Source: JAWWPY01 sp033854735 (GTDB taxonomy: Bacteria; Actinomycetota; Actinomycetes; Streptosporangiales; Streptosporangiaceae). From it: 24,706 bases of DNA. The position numbers and the translations under genes are program-made. How positions within the stretch are numbered: position 1 is the stretch's first letter; every line of letters starts with the position of its first letter. Below the pieces are notes generated by a model. The model saw only the letters and a list, made by a program, of their open reading frames with translations. It was not told the origin of the DNA and made no database searches. The stretch is from positions 1 to 24,706 of the forward strand of contig JAWWPY010000170.1 of NCBI GenBank assembly GCA_033854735.1, in the 5' to 3' direction. Shown one piece after another: positions 1-6,610 of this stretch.

Positions 1-100
1 CCTTCGGGAGATCGAGCCTTCGGGAGATCGAGCCTTCGGGAGATCGAGCCTTCGGGAGATCGAGCCTTCGGGAGATCGAGCCTTCGGGAGATCGAGCCTT
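1..100. repeat. 16-bp tandem repeat, six perfect copies, cut by the window edge
   Basis: The unit CCTTCGGGAGATCGAG is repeated six times without a mismatch (1-96), and four bases of a seventh copy follow. The array probably continues to the left of the window. It starts just past the stop codon of the FAD oxidase gene (stop at 111-113), whose C-terminus is itself repetitive. The unit length is not a multiple of three, so a coding array is unlikely. Confidence 0.9.
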
Positions 101-110
101 TCACGAGCAT

Positions 111-1400
111 TCAGGAGATCGTCAGCCTGCCCGGCGCCTGGCCCGGCGCCATCTCGGGGAAGGCCCGTGCGATCTCAGGGACCTGTGATGCCTCAGGGGC
201 CTGTGCTACCTCAGGGAAAGGCAGGGCGATCGGGTCGGCCGTCAGCCGGCTGCGGCCGCGGTCGTCGAACCGGCCAAGGCCGAGCGGGGAGGGGTCCAGC
301 ACGTCAGAGCGGGCGCCCAGGGCCATGTCGGCCGCGATCCTGGCCACCGCAGGCCCCCACATCATGCCCGCGCCGCCAGCGCAGGCGACGGTGACACCGT
401 CCACCGGACCCTCGGGGCCGAGCGCTGGCCCGATGATCGGCAGGTGGTCCGGGGTGTAATCGATGGTGGCCGCCCAGAGCCGGCGCAGCCCCAGGTCGGC
501 CACGACCGGCACCAGCCGGTCAAGCCGCTCGCGCATCACGGCGAGATATGCCTCATCCACGCCCCCCGCCTCACCGGGCGGTTCATCGGGATTGCTCATC
601 CCAAACAGCAGGCCGCCCTCTTCGGGGCGCCAGTACAGGCCGGCCGCCACATCGAAGACCATCGGCACCCGGGAGGGATGCAGGTCCGGGTGCGGCTCGG
701 TCACGGCGACCTGATGCCGGGCACCGCCAGCCGGGATGCGGATGCCAGCCAGCCTGCCCACCTCGGCCAGTTTCGGGCCGCCGGTCAGCACGACCTGCCC
801 AGCCGCGATCGGCCCCGCGCTGGTCTCCACTCCGGTGACCCGGTCGGCCACCCGCGACAGGCTGCGGAACGCGACATGCTCGCGCACCTCGACGCCGCCG
901 AGGGCGAGGGCCACCGCGTAGGCGGTGACGTTGCGCGTCGGGGTGATGTACCCGTCATCCGCGCAGAACGTGCCACCGAGGGTCAGCCCCGGCGCCAGGA
1001 CCGGGTTCAGCGCGTCGACATCGGGCGGGGCCAGCCAGCGCACCGGCACGCCCAGCCCGGCCTGCATGGCCATCCGCGCGTGGGCGGCGGCGACCTCGGC
1101 TTCGGTGAAGCACGGCAGCAGATATCCCTGGGCGACGAAGCCCGAGTCGATGCCGATCTCGTCGTGCTGGCGCAGGTAGAAATCGCGAGACCACTGGCCG
1201 AGGCGCACTGCCTCGGGGGTGCCGCCCTGGGTGCGGACCACTCCCGCAGCCCGGCTGCTCGCGCCCTGGCCGAGGATGCCCTTTTCCAGCAGGACGACCC
1301 GAAGGCCTGCCCGGCGCAGGAAATAGGCACACCAGGCACCCACGGTCCCGCCGCCCACGACCACGGCGTCGGCGGTGTCCGGGTGGCCAGCGGAGGGCAT
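111..1400 (-). CDS. FAD-dependent oxidoreductase, DAO (D-amino acid/sarcosine oxidase-like) family
   Basis: The product is about 429 residues. The N-terminus has the Rossmann dinucleotide fold of the DAO superfamily: a hydrophobic strand leading into GGGTVG (residues 16-21) and ending in LLEKG. The C-terminal part has the family's second FAD contact (DHLPIIGPAL and a glycine-rich CAGGAGMMWGPA stretch). Members oxidise C-N bonds of amino acids or N-methyl amines; the substrate cannot be read from sequence. The ATG at 1400 is chosen as start; the open frame reaches back to a TTG at 1442, but that stretch contains a palindrome that looks like an operator, and a GTG at 1406 is also possible. The last 45 residues are a Pro/Glu-rich low-complexity tail beyond the normal fold. 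The gene is divergent from the acyl-CoA dehydrogenase gene. With the Rieske oxygenase it suggests amine demethylation, which is inference. Confidence 0.85.
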   Translation of the reverse strand: MPSAGHPDTADAVVVGGGTVGAWCAYFLRRAGLRVVLLEKGILGQGASSRAAGVVRTQGGTPEAVRLGQWSRDFYLRQHDEIGIDSGFVAQGYLLPCFTEAEVAAAHARMAMQAGLGVPVRWLAPPDVDALNPVLAPGLTLGGTFCADDGYITPTRNVTAYAVALALGGVEVREHVAFRSLSRVADRVTGVETSAGPIAAGQVVLTGGPKLAEVGRLAGIRIPAGGARHQVAVTEPHPDLHPSRVPMVFDVAAGLYWRPEEGGLLFGMSNPDEPPGEAGGVDEAYLAVMRERLDRLVPVVADLGLRRLWAATIDYTPDHLPIIGPALGPEGPVDGVTVACAGGAGMMWGPAVARIAADMALGARSDVLDPSPLGLGRFDDRGRSRLTADPIALPFPEVAQAPEASQVPEIARAFPEMAPGQAPGRLTIS

Positions 1401-1423
1401 TGGCACGAGCCCGATGCTGGCAT

Positions 1424-1441
1424 AAACTGAACATTCAGTCA
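1424..1441. promoter_or_regulatory. Palindromic operator candidate in the divergent oxidase/acyl-CoA dehydrogenase region
   Basis: The core ACTGAACATTCAGT (1426-1439) is a perfect 14-bp palindrome and is followed by CAAGA. The same arrangement, ACTGA-TCATA-CAGTCAAGA, occurs at 5389-5407 over the start of the Rieske gene. The size and symmetry fit a TetR-type dimer site, but no regulator gene lies in the window. Confidence 0.65.
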
Positions 1442-1500
1442 AGACGGTGGGGACCCACAGGCGGCATCGGATTCACCCACGGCCACGGCCTGCTGGCTAC

Positions 1501-1575
1501 GGGCCACGGGCCTTCGCGCACGGGCACGGGCCACGGGCCTTCGCGCACGGGCAACCAGCCTTCGCGCACGGGCAT
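1501..1575. repeat. 27-bp GC-rich tandem repeat upstream of the acyl-CoA dehydrogenase
   Basis: Two nearly identical 27-bp units built around CCTTCGCGCACGGGCA (starting at 1511 and 1538) are followed by a shortened third (1559). The array lies in the 5' leader of the acyl-CoA dehydrogenase gene. It happens to be open in the same frame as that gene, giving a His/Gly/Pro-rich sequence, but the gene has its own ribosome binding site downstream. Confidence 0.7.
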
Positions 1576-1620
1576 CCGCCGCCGGCCGCGGCCGCCGCGC
1601 CGCCAGAAGCAAGGAGTGCG

Positions 1621-2787
1621 ATGTACGGGCTGTCCGAGGAAGACCTCGAGATCCGGTCGCGGGCGGCCGCGTTCGCCGACGAGCTGATCCCGTTCGAGGT
1701 CGAGGCGGAACTCGCTGGTGGCGATCTGCCCGCCGATGTGGTCGCCGCGCAGGCCAAGCGGGCCCGCGAACTCGGTCTCTGCGCCACCAACATGCCGCAG
1801 GAACTCGGCGGCGGTGGCCGCACGACTCTGCAGCAGGTGCTCGTGCAAGAACAGCTTGGCCGGGTCACCAACGCGCTCGGCTGGGTGGCGGCCACTCCCC
1901 CGTCGTGGCTGCCCGCCGTGGCCACCCCGGATCAGATCGACCGCTACGTCCGGCCCGCCATCGCCGGGGACCGCGAGGAATGCTACGCGATCACTGAGGA
2001 GGGAGCCGGTTCCGACGTCGCGGCCATCGAGGCGACCGCCCGCCGCGACGGCGACGGCTACCTGCTGAACGGCGTCAAGTGGCACGTCACCTCGTTCAAC
2101 ACCGCCGATTTCGCCTTCTTCCAGGCCAGGCTCGACGGCGGCCCACACGAGGGCGAGCACGCCATGTTCTTCGTGGACCTGCCGAGCCCGGGGGTCAGCG
2201 TGCTGCGGACGCCTGCGTACTCGCACACGATCAGTCACCACCACCCGATCGTTGCCTTCACCGACGTCCGGGTTCCGGCCGCCAACCTCGTCGGCGCCGA
2301 AGGCGACGGCATGTCCTTCGCCTACGAGTGGTTCCGGTTCGAGCGGCTGATGGTCGCGGCCCGGTGCCTGGGCGCCGCCGAGCGGCTGACCACCGAGATG
2401 ACCGCGTTTGCCACCAGGCGGCGCGCGGCAGGCCGTCCGATCAGCGAATTCGGCCTGGTCGGGGCCATGCTCGCGGACAGCCTCACCGAACTGTTCGCGG
2501 CCCGCTCGCTGGTCTACGAGACCGCCCGCAACATCGACCGCGGCGGGGACGTCAAGATCGCGCACGCGCAGTGCTCGATGGCGAAGCTTTACAGCTCGGA
2601 GATGGCCGGGCGGGTCGCCGACCGCGCCGTGCAGGTCTTCGGCGGCCGCGGTTACATGCGGGAAAACGTGGCCGAACGCTTCTACCGCGAACTGCGCGTA
2701 GAACGGATCTGGGAAGGCACCAGCGAAGTCCAGCGGGCGATCATCGTCAGTCAGATGGTCAAGCGCGGCCCCAGCGCCCTCGCCTGA
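1621..2787 (+). CDS. Acyl-CoA dehydrogenase family protein
   Basis: The product is 388 residues, the normal family length. It is an FAD flavoenzyme expected to introduce an alpha,beta double bond into an acyl-CoA thioester and pass electrons to ETF. The FAD/substrate loop YAITEEGAGSDVAAI matches the family's T-E-x-x-A-G-S-D motif. A central beta domain follows (NGVKWHVT). The C-terminal helices end in RIWEGTSEVQR, where Glu365 sits at the usual catalytic-base position. The start at 1621 has AAGGAG about 8 bases upstream; the frame is open further upstream only through repeat DNA. The gene is divergent from the FAD oxidase and probably shares its control region. The acyl substrate is unknown. 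Some relatives act in carnitine, butyrobetaine or amino-acid breakdown, which would fit the Rieske neighbour. Confidence 0.9.
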   Translation: MYGLSEEDLEIRSRAAAFADELIPFEVEAELAGGDLPADVVAAQAKRARELGLCATNMPQELGGGGRTTLQQVLVQEQLGRVTNALGWVAATPPSWLPAVATPDQIDRYVRPAIAGDREECYAITEEGAGSDVAAIEATARRDGDGYLLNGVKWHVTSFNTADFAFFQARLDGGPHEGEHAMFFVDLPSPGVSVLRTPAYSHTISHHHPIVAFTDVRVPAANLVGAEGDGMSFAYEWFRFERLMVAARCLGAAERLTTEMTAFATRRRAAGRPISEFGLVGAMLADSLTELFAARSLVYETARNIDRGGDVKIAHAQCSMAKLYSSEMAGRVADRAVQVFGGRGYMRENVAERFYRELRVERIWEGTSEVQRAIIVSQMVKRGPSALA

Positions 2788-2841
2788 CTGACCCTGCGGC
2801 GGAGGCGCTACTGACCCTGCGGGGCGGAGGGCGCCGCCCGG

Positions 2842-2921
2842 CCACCGCGCCGCCCGACCACCGCGCCGGCCGACCACCGCGCCGGCCGACCACAGCGCCG
2901 CCCAACCACCACGCGGCCGAA
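2842..2921. repeat. 16-bp tandem repeat, five diverging copies
   Basis: The unit CCACCGCGCCGGCCGA repeats five times with an exact 16-bp period (2842, 2858, 2874, 2890, 2906); copies two and three are identical and the outer ones carry a few changes. It fills the gap between the acyl-CoA dehydrogenase stop and the TIR-like gene. The period equals that of the array at 1-100 but the sequence is unrelated. Confidence 0.8.
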
Positions 2922-2996
2922 CCACGGCGTTCCTGGCCATTTATGAGGACATGCAGCGCAACGTGCTGGCAGGGTATTCGCGAGGGAGGGATTCGA

Positions 2997-4211
2997 ATGC
3001 TGCGGGGACAGGTTGCAATCTTCTTGTCTTGTTCCGAGAAGTTCAAGTCTGCGCTCGCGTGGCCAGTTCGTGATGTGCTGACTGGTCATGGCCTATGCAC
3101 CATCATCGTGCGCGACGAGCCGCCGCTGCCCGGTATCCGCGGTGATGCGGAGGCCAGTACCGAGCGTTATCTCGACGCGTCATCCGCCTTCGTGGCGCTC
3201 TGCACAGCTGACTACGAGCTCAGCGACGGCTCGAAGTACCCGCGGGCCAGCATCATCGACGAGATCCGTCTGGCCTGCACCCTCCCTCATCTGCGGGACC
3301 GCTGCCAGGTCCTGAGGTCGCGAGACGTGCTGCTGCCGAGTGACATCGACCCGACCTACGACAGCCTCGACGTGGCCGCGCCGGCGGTGGCGGCCGACGT
3401 CATACTGAGCCAACTCCGGCAGTGGGGGGTCGTGCCCAGGCCGCCCGGCCCGCCCGCGGCACCGCGTCAAGTCGCCGATGACGCGGCAGCCGACGCGAAC
3501 GCCCTGGTCGCCGGCTTGCGGCCCGACGATCACGATGAGGCGCGCAGGCGGGTCTACCGGCTGCTCCGCGACCGGGCCGCGGACCAGCGCCGGCAGATCG
3601 TCGGCGAGTTGCACGGTGAGATCATGGAGTCCGATGATCACGCTCGCCAGTTCGCCGCGGCTTCGCTCCTCGAAGCGGCGTCGAGGCTGGACCCCGCGCT
3701 GGTACCGGCCGAGATGGTCGAGACGCTCGCCACCCATCCTCAGTACCTGGCACGCTCCTGCGCGGCGAACCTGCTCCGGGACCGGGCCGCTGTGGCACCA
3801 CATGACGTCCCCGTCGACCTGCTGGGCAGGCTGGCCTCGCCCAGCAGGGAGGACTGGTTCGTCTGGGCACCGGCCATGGCCGCGGTCCAGGAACTGGTCC
3901 TGCACCGGCGTGACGCGTATGTGATCTTCGAATCGCTGGCCACCCGCGCCGACCTGCTCGACCGGCACGCGGTAGCACAGGCCCTGCTCGGCGTGGCCGG
4001 GGTCAAGCCCGCCGCGGTAGCCAGGGATCTGGCTGAGCACCTGGCCAGCGACCCTGACCCGCTGATCGCGGCGAAAGCGCAGCAGGTCATGGCGGCCATT
4101 GAGGACGTCACGGACACCGACCACGCGGACTGCTACCGCCGCTTCGGACCCTTAACGCCACCTGGGCCACCGGATGCGGACCGTGGCCCGGCGTTGGCCG
4201 AGGTCAGCTGA
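2997..4211 (+). CDS. TIR-like N-terminal domain with C-terminal HEAT-like helical repeats
   Basis: The product is 404 residues. Residues 5-130 look like a TIR-like or nucleotide-binding fold: a first strand VAIFLSCSEKF, a second TIIVRDE, then AFVALCTADYEL and a helix DEIRLAC. A Pro/Ala-rich linker follows (about 145-162). The rest (165-390) is all-helical with spaced Leu/Ala patterns like HEAT or ARM repeats. There is no signal peptide or membrane segment, so it is probably cytoplasmic. The start at 2997 has GGGAGG about 9 bases upstream; the open frame extends far back into the dehydrogenase gene only as an out-of-frame shadow, and ATG 2944 lacks a comparable site. TIR-like domains with helical scaffolds often occur in bacterial defence or signalling, but no nuclease, cyclase or other partner is nearby, so the function is not assigned. 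Its stop overlaps the Rieske stop by 8 bp. Confidence 0.75.
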   Translation: MLRGQVAIFLSCSEKFKSALAWPVRDVLTGHGLCTIIVRDEPPLPGIRGDAEASTERYLDASSAFVALCTADYELSDGSKYPRASIIDEIRLACTLPHLRDRCQVLRSRDVLLPSDIDPTYDSLDVAAPAVAADVILSQLRQWGVVPRPPGPPAAPRQVADDAAADANALVAGLRPDDHDEARRRVYRLLRDRAADQRRQIVGELHGEIMESDDHARQFAAASLLEAASRLDPALVPAEMVETLATHPQYLARSCAANLLRDRAAVAPHDVPVDLLGRLASPSREDWFVWAPAMAAVQELVLHRRDAYVIFESLATRADLLDRHAVAQALLGVAGVKPAAVARDLAEHLASDPDPLIAAKAQQVMAAIEDVTDTDHADCYRRFGPLTPPGPPDADRGPALAEVS

Positions 4212-5397
4212 CCCGGGCGGGGGGCCCGGTGTTCCAGACTGGCTGGCCCTGGTAGCCGCGGGCGATCATGGTGACGACCTGGTAGACCGCGTCCTCCTCG
4301 GCGGACAGCGGGCCCGGCACCGCGTGCGGCGAGGACAGGCCCCGCTGCACGGACTCGCACGCCCGCCAGTCCTGCTGGTTGGTGATGTCCCAGAACTCGA
4401 CCGCGTAGCCGGGGTCGAAACCCGGCGCGGCCATCGATTCCGGCGCGAAGGCCCAGGTGCACTCGATCCTGGTCCGGTCCGCCGCGAGCGGGGTGAGCCG
4501 GTGCGTCATCACGTAGTCCGGGTGCAAGCTGACCAGGATGTTGGGCAGGACGTTCACATAGATAACGGTCCGCAGCCCGCGCGCGTCCAGATTCCGCAAC
4601 GAAACCCCATGGCTGCTGCCGTCAAGCGACATCGTCGCCATGCCATCGCGCAGATCCATCCAGCCGCCGACCCACATGCCGGGGGCCCAGTAGTTCTCAC
4701 CACTCTTGGGCGGGCTCACCTGGCACAGCTCCGGATGGATCACCGGGCAGTGGTAGCACTCGTGGTAGTTCTCGGTGAGGATCTTCCAGTTGGCCGCGAC
4801 CTCGTAGTCATGCTGCCCAGCCACCACCAGCCGCTCCGGCTCGTAGGGCGCGATGAACTCCTCGAGGGTGCCGAGCGAGTCCGCCAGCGGGCCGGCTGCG
4901 GCGGAGCCGTCCACGAACACCAAGCCGTGCCATTCCGCGACCGGCAACTCCACCAGGCCCCAGCGATCAGCCTGGAAACCCGGCCGGTTCTTGAAGCCGG
5001 CAGCGGCCCGGAGGTTTCCGTTGAGGCTGTAAGTCCATGAGTGGTAGGGGCAGATGATCACGCTTTGCTGGCTGGCCGACCCACACGGCAGCAGTTCGTG
5101 GCCGCGGTGCCGGCAGCTGTTCGCGAACGCGCGCAGCATGCCGTCCTCACCGCGGGCGAGCAGGACGCTCCCGGCGCCGGCCGGTTCCGCGCGCAGGTCG
5201 CCAGCGGCGGGAACCTGGGAGCTGCGGCCGACGCACAGCCAGCCGCCGTCGAAGAAGTGCCGCTGCTCCCATTCGAATACCGCCGGATCGACGTAGGCGG
5301 CGCGGGGCAGCATGCGGCTCTCCCCGAAGGGGAGCAGGGAGTCCGCCAGGGCGGCCGGGTCAAGCGGGGCGGGCGTCCTGACGGGCTGACTGATCAT
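4204..5397 (-). CDS. Rieske non-haem iron oxygenase, alpha subunit (glycine-betaine/choline monooxygenase-like)
   Basis: The product is 397 residues. The Rieske 2Fe-2S ligands are plain: Cys95-x-His97 in SCRHRGH and Cys116-x2-His119 in CPYHSWTY. The catalytic domain has the mononuclear iron motif ENYHECYHCPVIH with Glu213, His216 and His221, and the late NQQDW segment typical of the GbcA-like branch. Enzymes of this branch hydroxylate and so demethylate quaternary amines such as glycine betaine, stachydrine or carnitine, or hydroxylate aromatic acids. They need a separate flavin reductase, which is not in this window. The ATG at 5397 is preferred over 5454 because a -10 box ends 8 bases before it, consistent with a leaderless message. 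The same palindrome as upstream of the FAD oxidase covers the start. The substrate is inferred only. Confidence 0.88.
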   Translation of the reverse strand: MISQPVRTPAPLDPAALADSLLPFGESRMLPRAAYVDPAVFEWEQRHFFDGGWLCVGRSSQVPAAGDLRAEPAGAGSVLLARGEDGMLRAFANSCRHRGHELLPCGSASQQSVIICPYHSWTYSLNGNLRAAAGFKNRPGFQADRWGLVELPVAEWHGLVFVDGSAAAGPLADSLGTLEEFIAPYEPERLVVAGQHDYEVAANWKILTENYHECYHCPVIHPELCQVSPPKSGENYWAPGMWVGGWMDLRDGMATMSLDGSSHGVSLRNLDARGLRTVIYVNVLPNILVSLHPDYVMTHRLTPLAADRTRIECTWAFAPESMAAPGFDPGYAVEFWDITNQQDWRACESVQRGLSSPHAVPGPLSAEEDAVYQVVTMIARGYQGQPVWNTGPPARVS

Positions 5398-5404
5398 ACA
5401 GTCA
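5387..5404. promoter_or_regulatory. Palindromic operator candidate over the Rieske gene start
   Basis: TGACTG-N6-CAGTCA is a perfect inverted repeat of 6-bp arms, and the ATG of the Rieske gene lies in its centre (5395-5397). A bound dimer here would block the start of transcription directly. It is nearly the same as the site at 1424-1441. Confidence 0.65.
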
Positions 5405-5434
5405 AGAATAGGTGAGTGCCCGAACGGGTGTCCA
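5405..5434 (-). promoter_or_regulatory. Sigma-70-type promoter of the Rieske gene, leaderless
   Basis: On the minus strand TGGACA (5434-5429) and TATTCT (5410-5405) are 18 bp apart. The -10 box is followed 8 bases later by the ATG at 5397, so transcript start and start codon should coincide or nearly so. Confidence 0.6.
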
Positions 5435-5467
5435 GGGCGGCCGCAGGCCTGCATTCCTCAAGGCCGG

Positions 5468-5532
5468 ACCCCCGGCCCCCCGCGACTGGACTCCCGGCCC
5501 CCCGCGACTGGACCCTCGGCCTCCGCGACCGG
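5468..5532. repeat. 22-bp GC-rich tandem repeat
   Basis: Units containing CGGCCCCCCGCGACTGGA recur with GCGACTGGA at 5482 and 5504 and a degraded copy at 5525. It lies in the gene-free stretch 5398-5797 between the Rieske gene and the first surface-protein gene; the rest of that stretch holds control element A (5630-5783) and nothing else recognisable. Confidence 0.65.
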
Positions 5533-5629
5533 CCCTGTGTCCTCAAGACCAGCCCCCGGCCCCGCGTTCGAGTTCCGGGGGAACCCGGGCCCGGTCTTCG
5601 GCGAGGGGAGCCAGTGTGGGCTACTGCTT

Positions 5630-5783
5630 CTCACCCATTTTCTCACTTTGAGTAATCAATCAATTACATAAAGGTGAAACTACGTCGCTCAGCTCATCAG
5701 TTTGGGTGAGGTCATCCCCCCTGGCCGGACCAGAGGATCAGCCCCTTTCCCCCCTAGTTTTGCCTATAGACGCACTGCAAACG
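5630..5783 (+). promoter_or_regulatory. Control element A, upstream of the small secreted protein/pilin genes
   Basis: This AT-richer stretch matches, in order, the reverse complement of 10951-11110. Shared blocks are CTCACCCATT, TGAGTAATC, CAATTAC, CGCTCAG, TCATCAGTTTG, GAGGTC, CCTAGT and CACTGCA. The spacing differs by only about 11 bp, in one place between CAATTAC and CGCTCAG. A small hairpin (CTGG/CCAG near 5720-5735) lies where the other copy also has a hairpin of different sequence. The element ends just before the ribosome binding site of the gene at 5798. It is probably a promoter with binding sites for a shared regulator, or a structured leader. Confidence 0.75.
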
Positions 5784-5797
5784 AGGGGGAAATATTC

Positions 5798-6271
5798 ATG
5801 AAGCGCTTTCCTAGGTCCCGCCGGTACCTAACTCTGATTAGCTCGATGACCGCCATCACCGTCGTCGGTGTTGGTATCTCATTCGCCGCCGCAGGATGGC
5901 TGTCCTCGGGCGACGGGAACGCGACCGCCAATGGCGCCGCATCTGCACCCATTCCGGTTGTCGCCGCACTCAGTTCCGGTACGGCGCTGACGCCCGGCGC
6001 ATCCACTGCCGTCACCATCAACGTGACCAACAACGACGCCACCACGGCCACAGTCCTGTCGGTCACGGCTGGCTCATCCCTGGTGGTCGGGACCTGCGCG
6101 GCAACAACCGTCACCACTGCGGCCCTCGGCGCGCAAGGCGCCACCATCCCGGCGGGCGGCACCGTGTCCTACACGCTGACGGCCACCATGCGCGGTGACG
6201 CAGCGCCAGCGTGCCAGAGCCAGGCGTTCACGATCCCGGTCACCGTGCAGATTTCCACCGGCACCAGCTGA
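5798..6271 (+). CDS. Small secreted beta-rich protein (SipW/TasA-like signal region)
   Basis: The product is 157 residues. A basic start (MKRFPRSRRY) and a hydrophobic stretch at about residues 11-31 form a signal peptide or anchor. Directly after it comes AAGWLSSGDGNATANG, a Trp followed by Gly/Ser/Ala-rich residues, a pattern also seen in the protein encoded at 6611-7093 and common in actinobacterial SipW-dependent-type secreted proteins. The rest is Thr/Val/Ala-rich and reads as an Ig-like beta sandwich (VTINVTNND, GTVSYTLTA), with two Cys (in VGTCAA and PACQSQ) that could form a disulfide. The start at 5798 has GAGGGGG upstream. It is the first gene after control element A and is followed on the same strand by the Flp pilin. 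A structural or matrix role is inferred; no enzyme motif is visible. Confidence 0.8.
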   Translation: MKRFPRSRRYLTLISSMTAITVVGVGISFAAAGWLSSGDGNATANGAASAPIPVVAALSSGTALTPGASTAVTINVTNNDATTATVLSVTAGSSLVVGTCAATTVTTAALGAQGATIPAGGTVSYTLTATMRGDAAPACQSQAFTIPVTVQISTGTS

Positions 6272-6314
6272 TCCTGACCAGACTCTGGCCTCCCGCTCAC
6301 GAGGGCGGGCGGCC

Positions 6315-6358
6315 GGGGTAAGGGCAGGAACATCGCACCAGCACATGAGGTGTGGACC
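6315..6358 (+). repeat. 44-bp direct repeat, copy 1, upstream of the Flp pilin gene
   Basis: It begins GGGGTAAGGGCAGGAACA and ends GTGGACC, and matches 6567-6610 at 42 of 44 positions. Here the base triplet after the repeat is TGA, not ATG, and the pilin start lies 33 bases further on with its own ribosome binding site. Confidence 0.9.
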
Positions 6359-6391
6359 TGAGGCGCAGAAGTCAACCAAGAGGAGTCAGTC

Positions 6392-6562
6392 ATGGTACTC
6401 AGGACCTATGTCCGCATGGTCAATGCCCTGTCGGCTGACCGTGGAGCCACCGCAGTCGAGTACGGGCTGATGGTAGCTCTCATCGCCACCGTCATAGTCG
6501 TGGCAGTCACCGCTCTCGGGACTCAGATCAACGACCTGCTGGGAGGCCCGTTGCTGCCATAG
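6392..6562 (+). CDS. flp: Flp/Fap-type pilin precursor
   Basis: The product is only 56 residues, the usual size of a Flp (type IVb, Tad) pilin. It has a short charged leader, the prepilin peptidase site RG|ATAVEYGL with the conserved Glu and Tyr at +5 and +6 after the cleavage point, and one hydrophobic helix (LMVALIATVIVVAVTALG) that would form the fibre core. The mature pilin would be about 38 residues. AGAGGAG lies about 7 bases before the ATG. It is flanked by two copies of a 44-bp repeat and by two related secreted-protein genes. The window has no tadA, tadB/C, cpaB or prepilin peptidase gene, so assembly must rely on genes elsewhere. The family call is firm; whether it makes a true pilus is not known. 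Confidence 0.9.
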   Translation: MVLRTYVRMVNALSADRGATAVEYGLMVALIATVIVVAVTALGTQINDLLGGPLLP

Positions 6563-6566
6563 GACG

Positions 6567-6610
6567 GGGGTAAGGGCAGGAACAGCGCACCAGCACATGA
6601 GGGGTGGACC
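6567..6610 (+). repeat. 44-bp direct repeat, copy 2, directly before the gene at 6611
   Basis: This is the second copy of the repeat at 6315-6358, with two mismatches. It abuts the ATG at 6611 and contains its ribosome binding site (GAGGGG). The repeat therefore appears to be a gene leader, and copy 1 may be a duplicated leader without its original start codon. Confidence 0.9.

Noticed and set aside
1..100. CRISPR array
   Set aside because: The 16-bp units have no spacers between them.
1435..2940. 501-codon minus-strand frame opposite the acyl-CoA dehydrogenase
   Set aside because: It mirrors a well-recognised gene; the sequence is low-complexity and typical of antisense frames in high-GC DNA.
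2079..2996. Long open frame running into the TIR-like gene
   Set aside because: It overlaps the acyl-CoA dehydrogenase in another frame, gives Arg/Pro-rich sequence without motifs, and the TIR-like gene has its own ribosome binding site and ATG at 2997.
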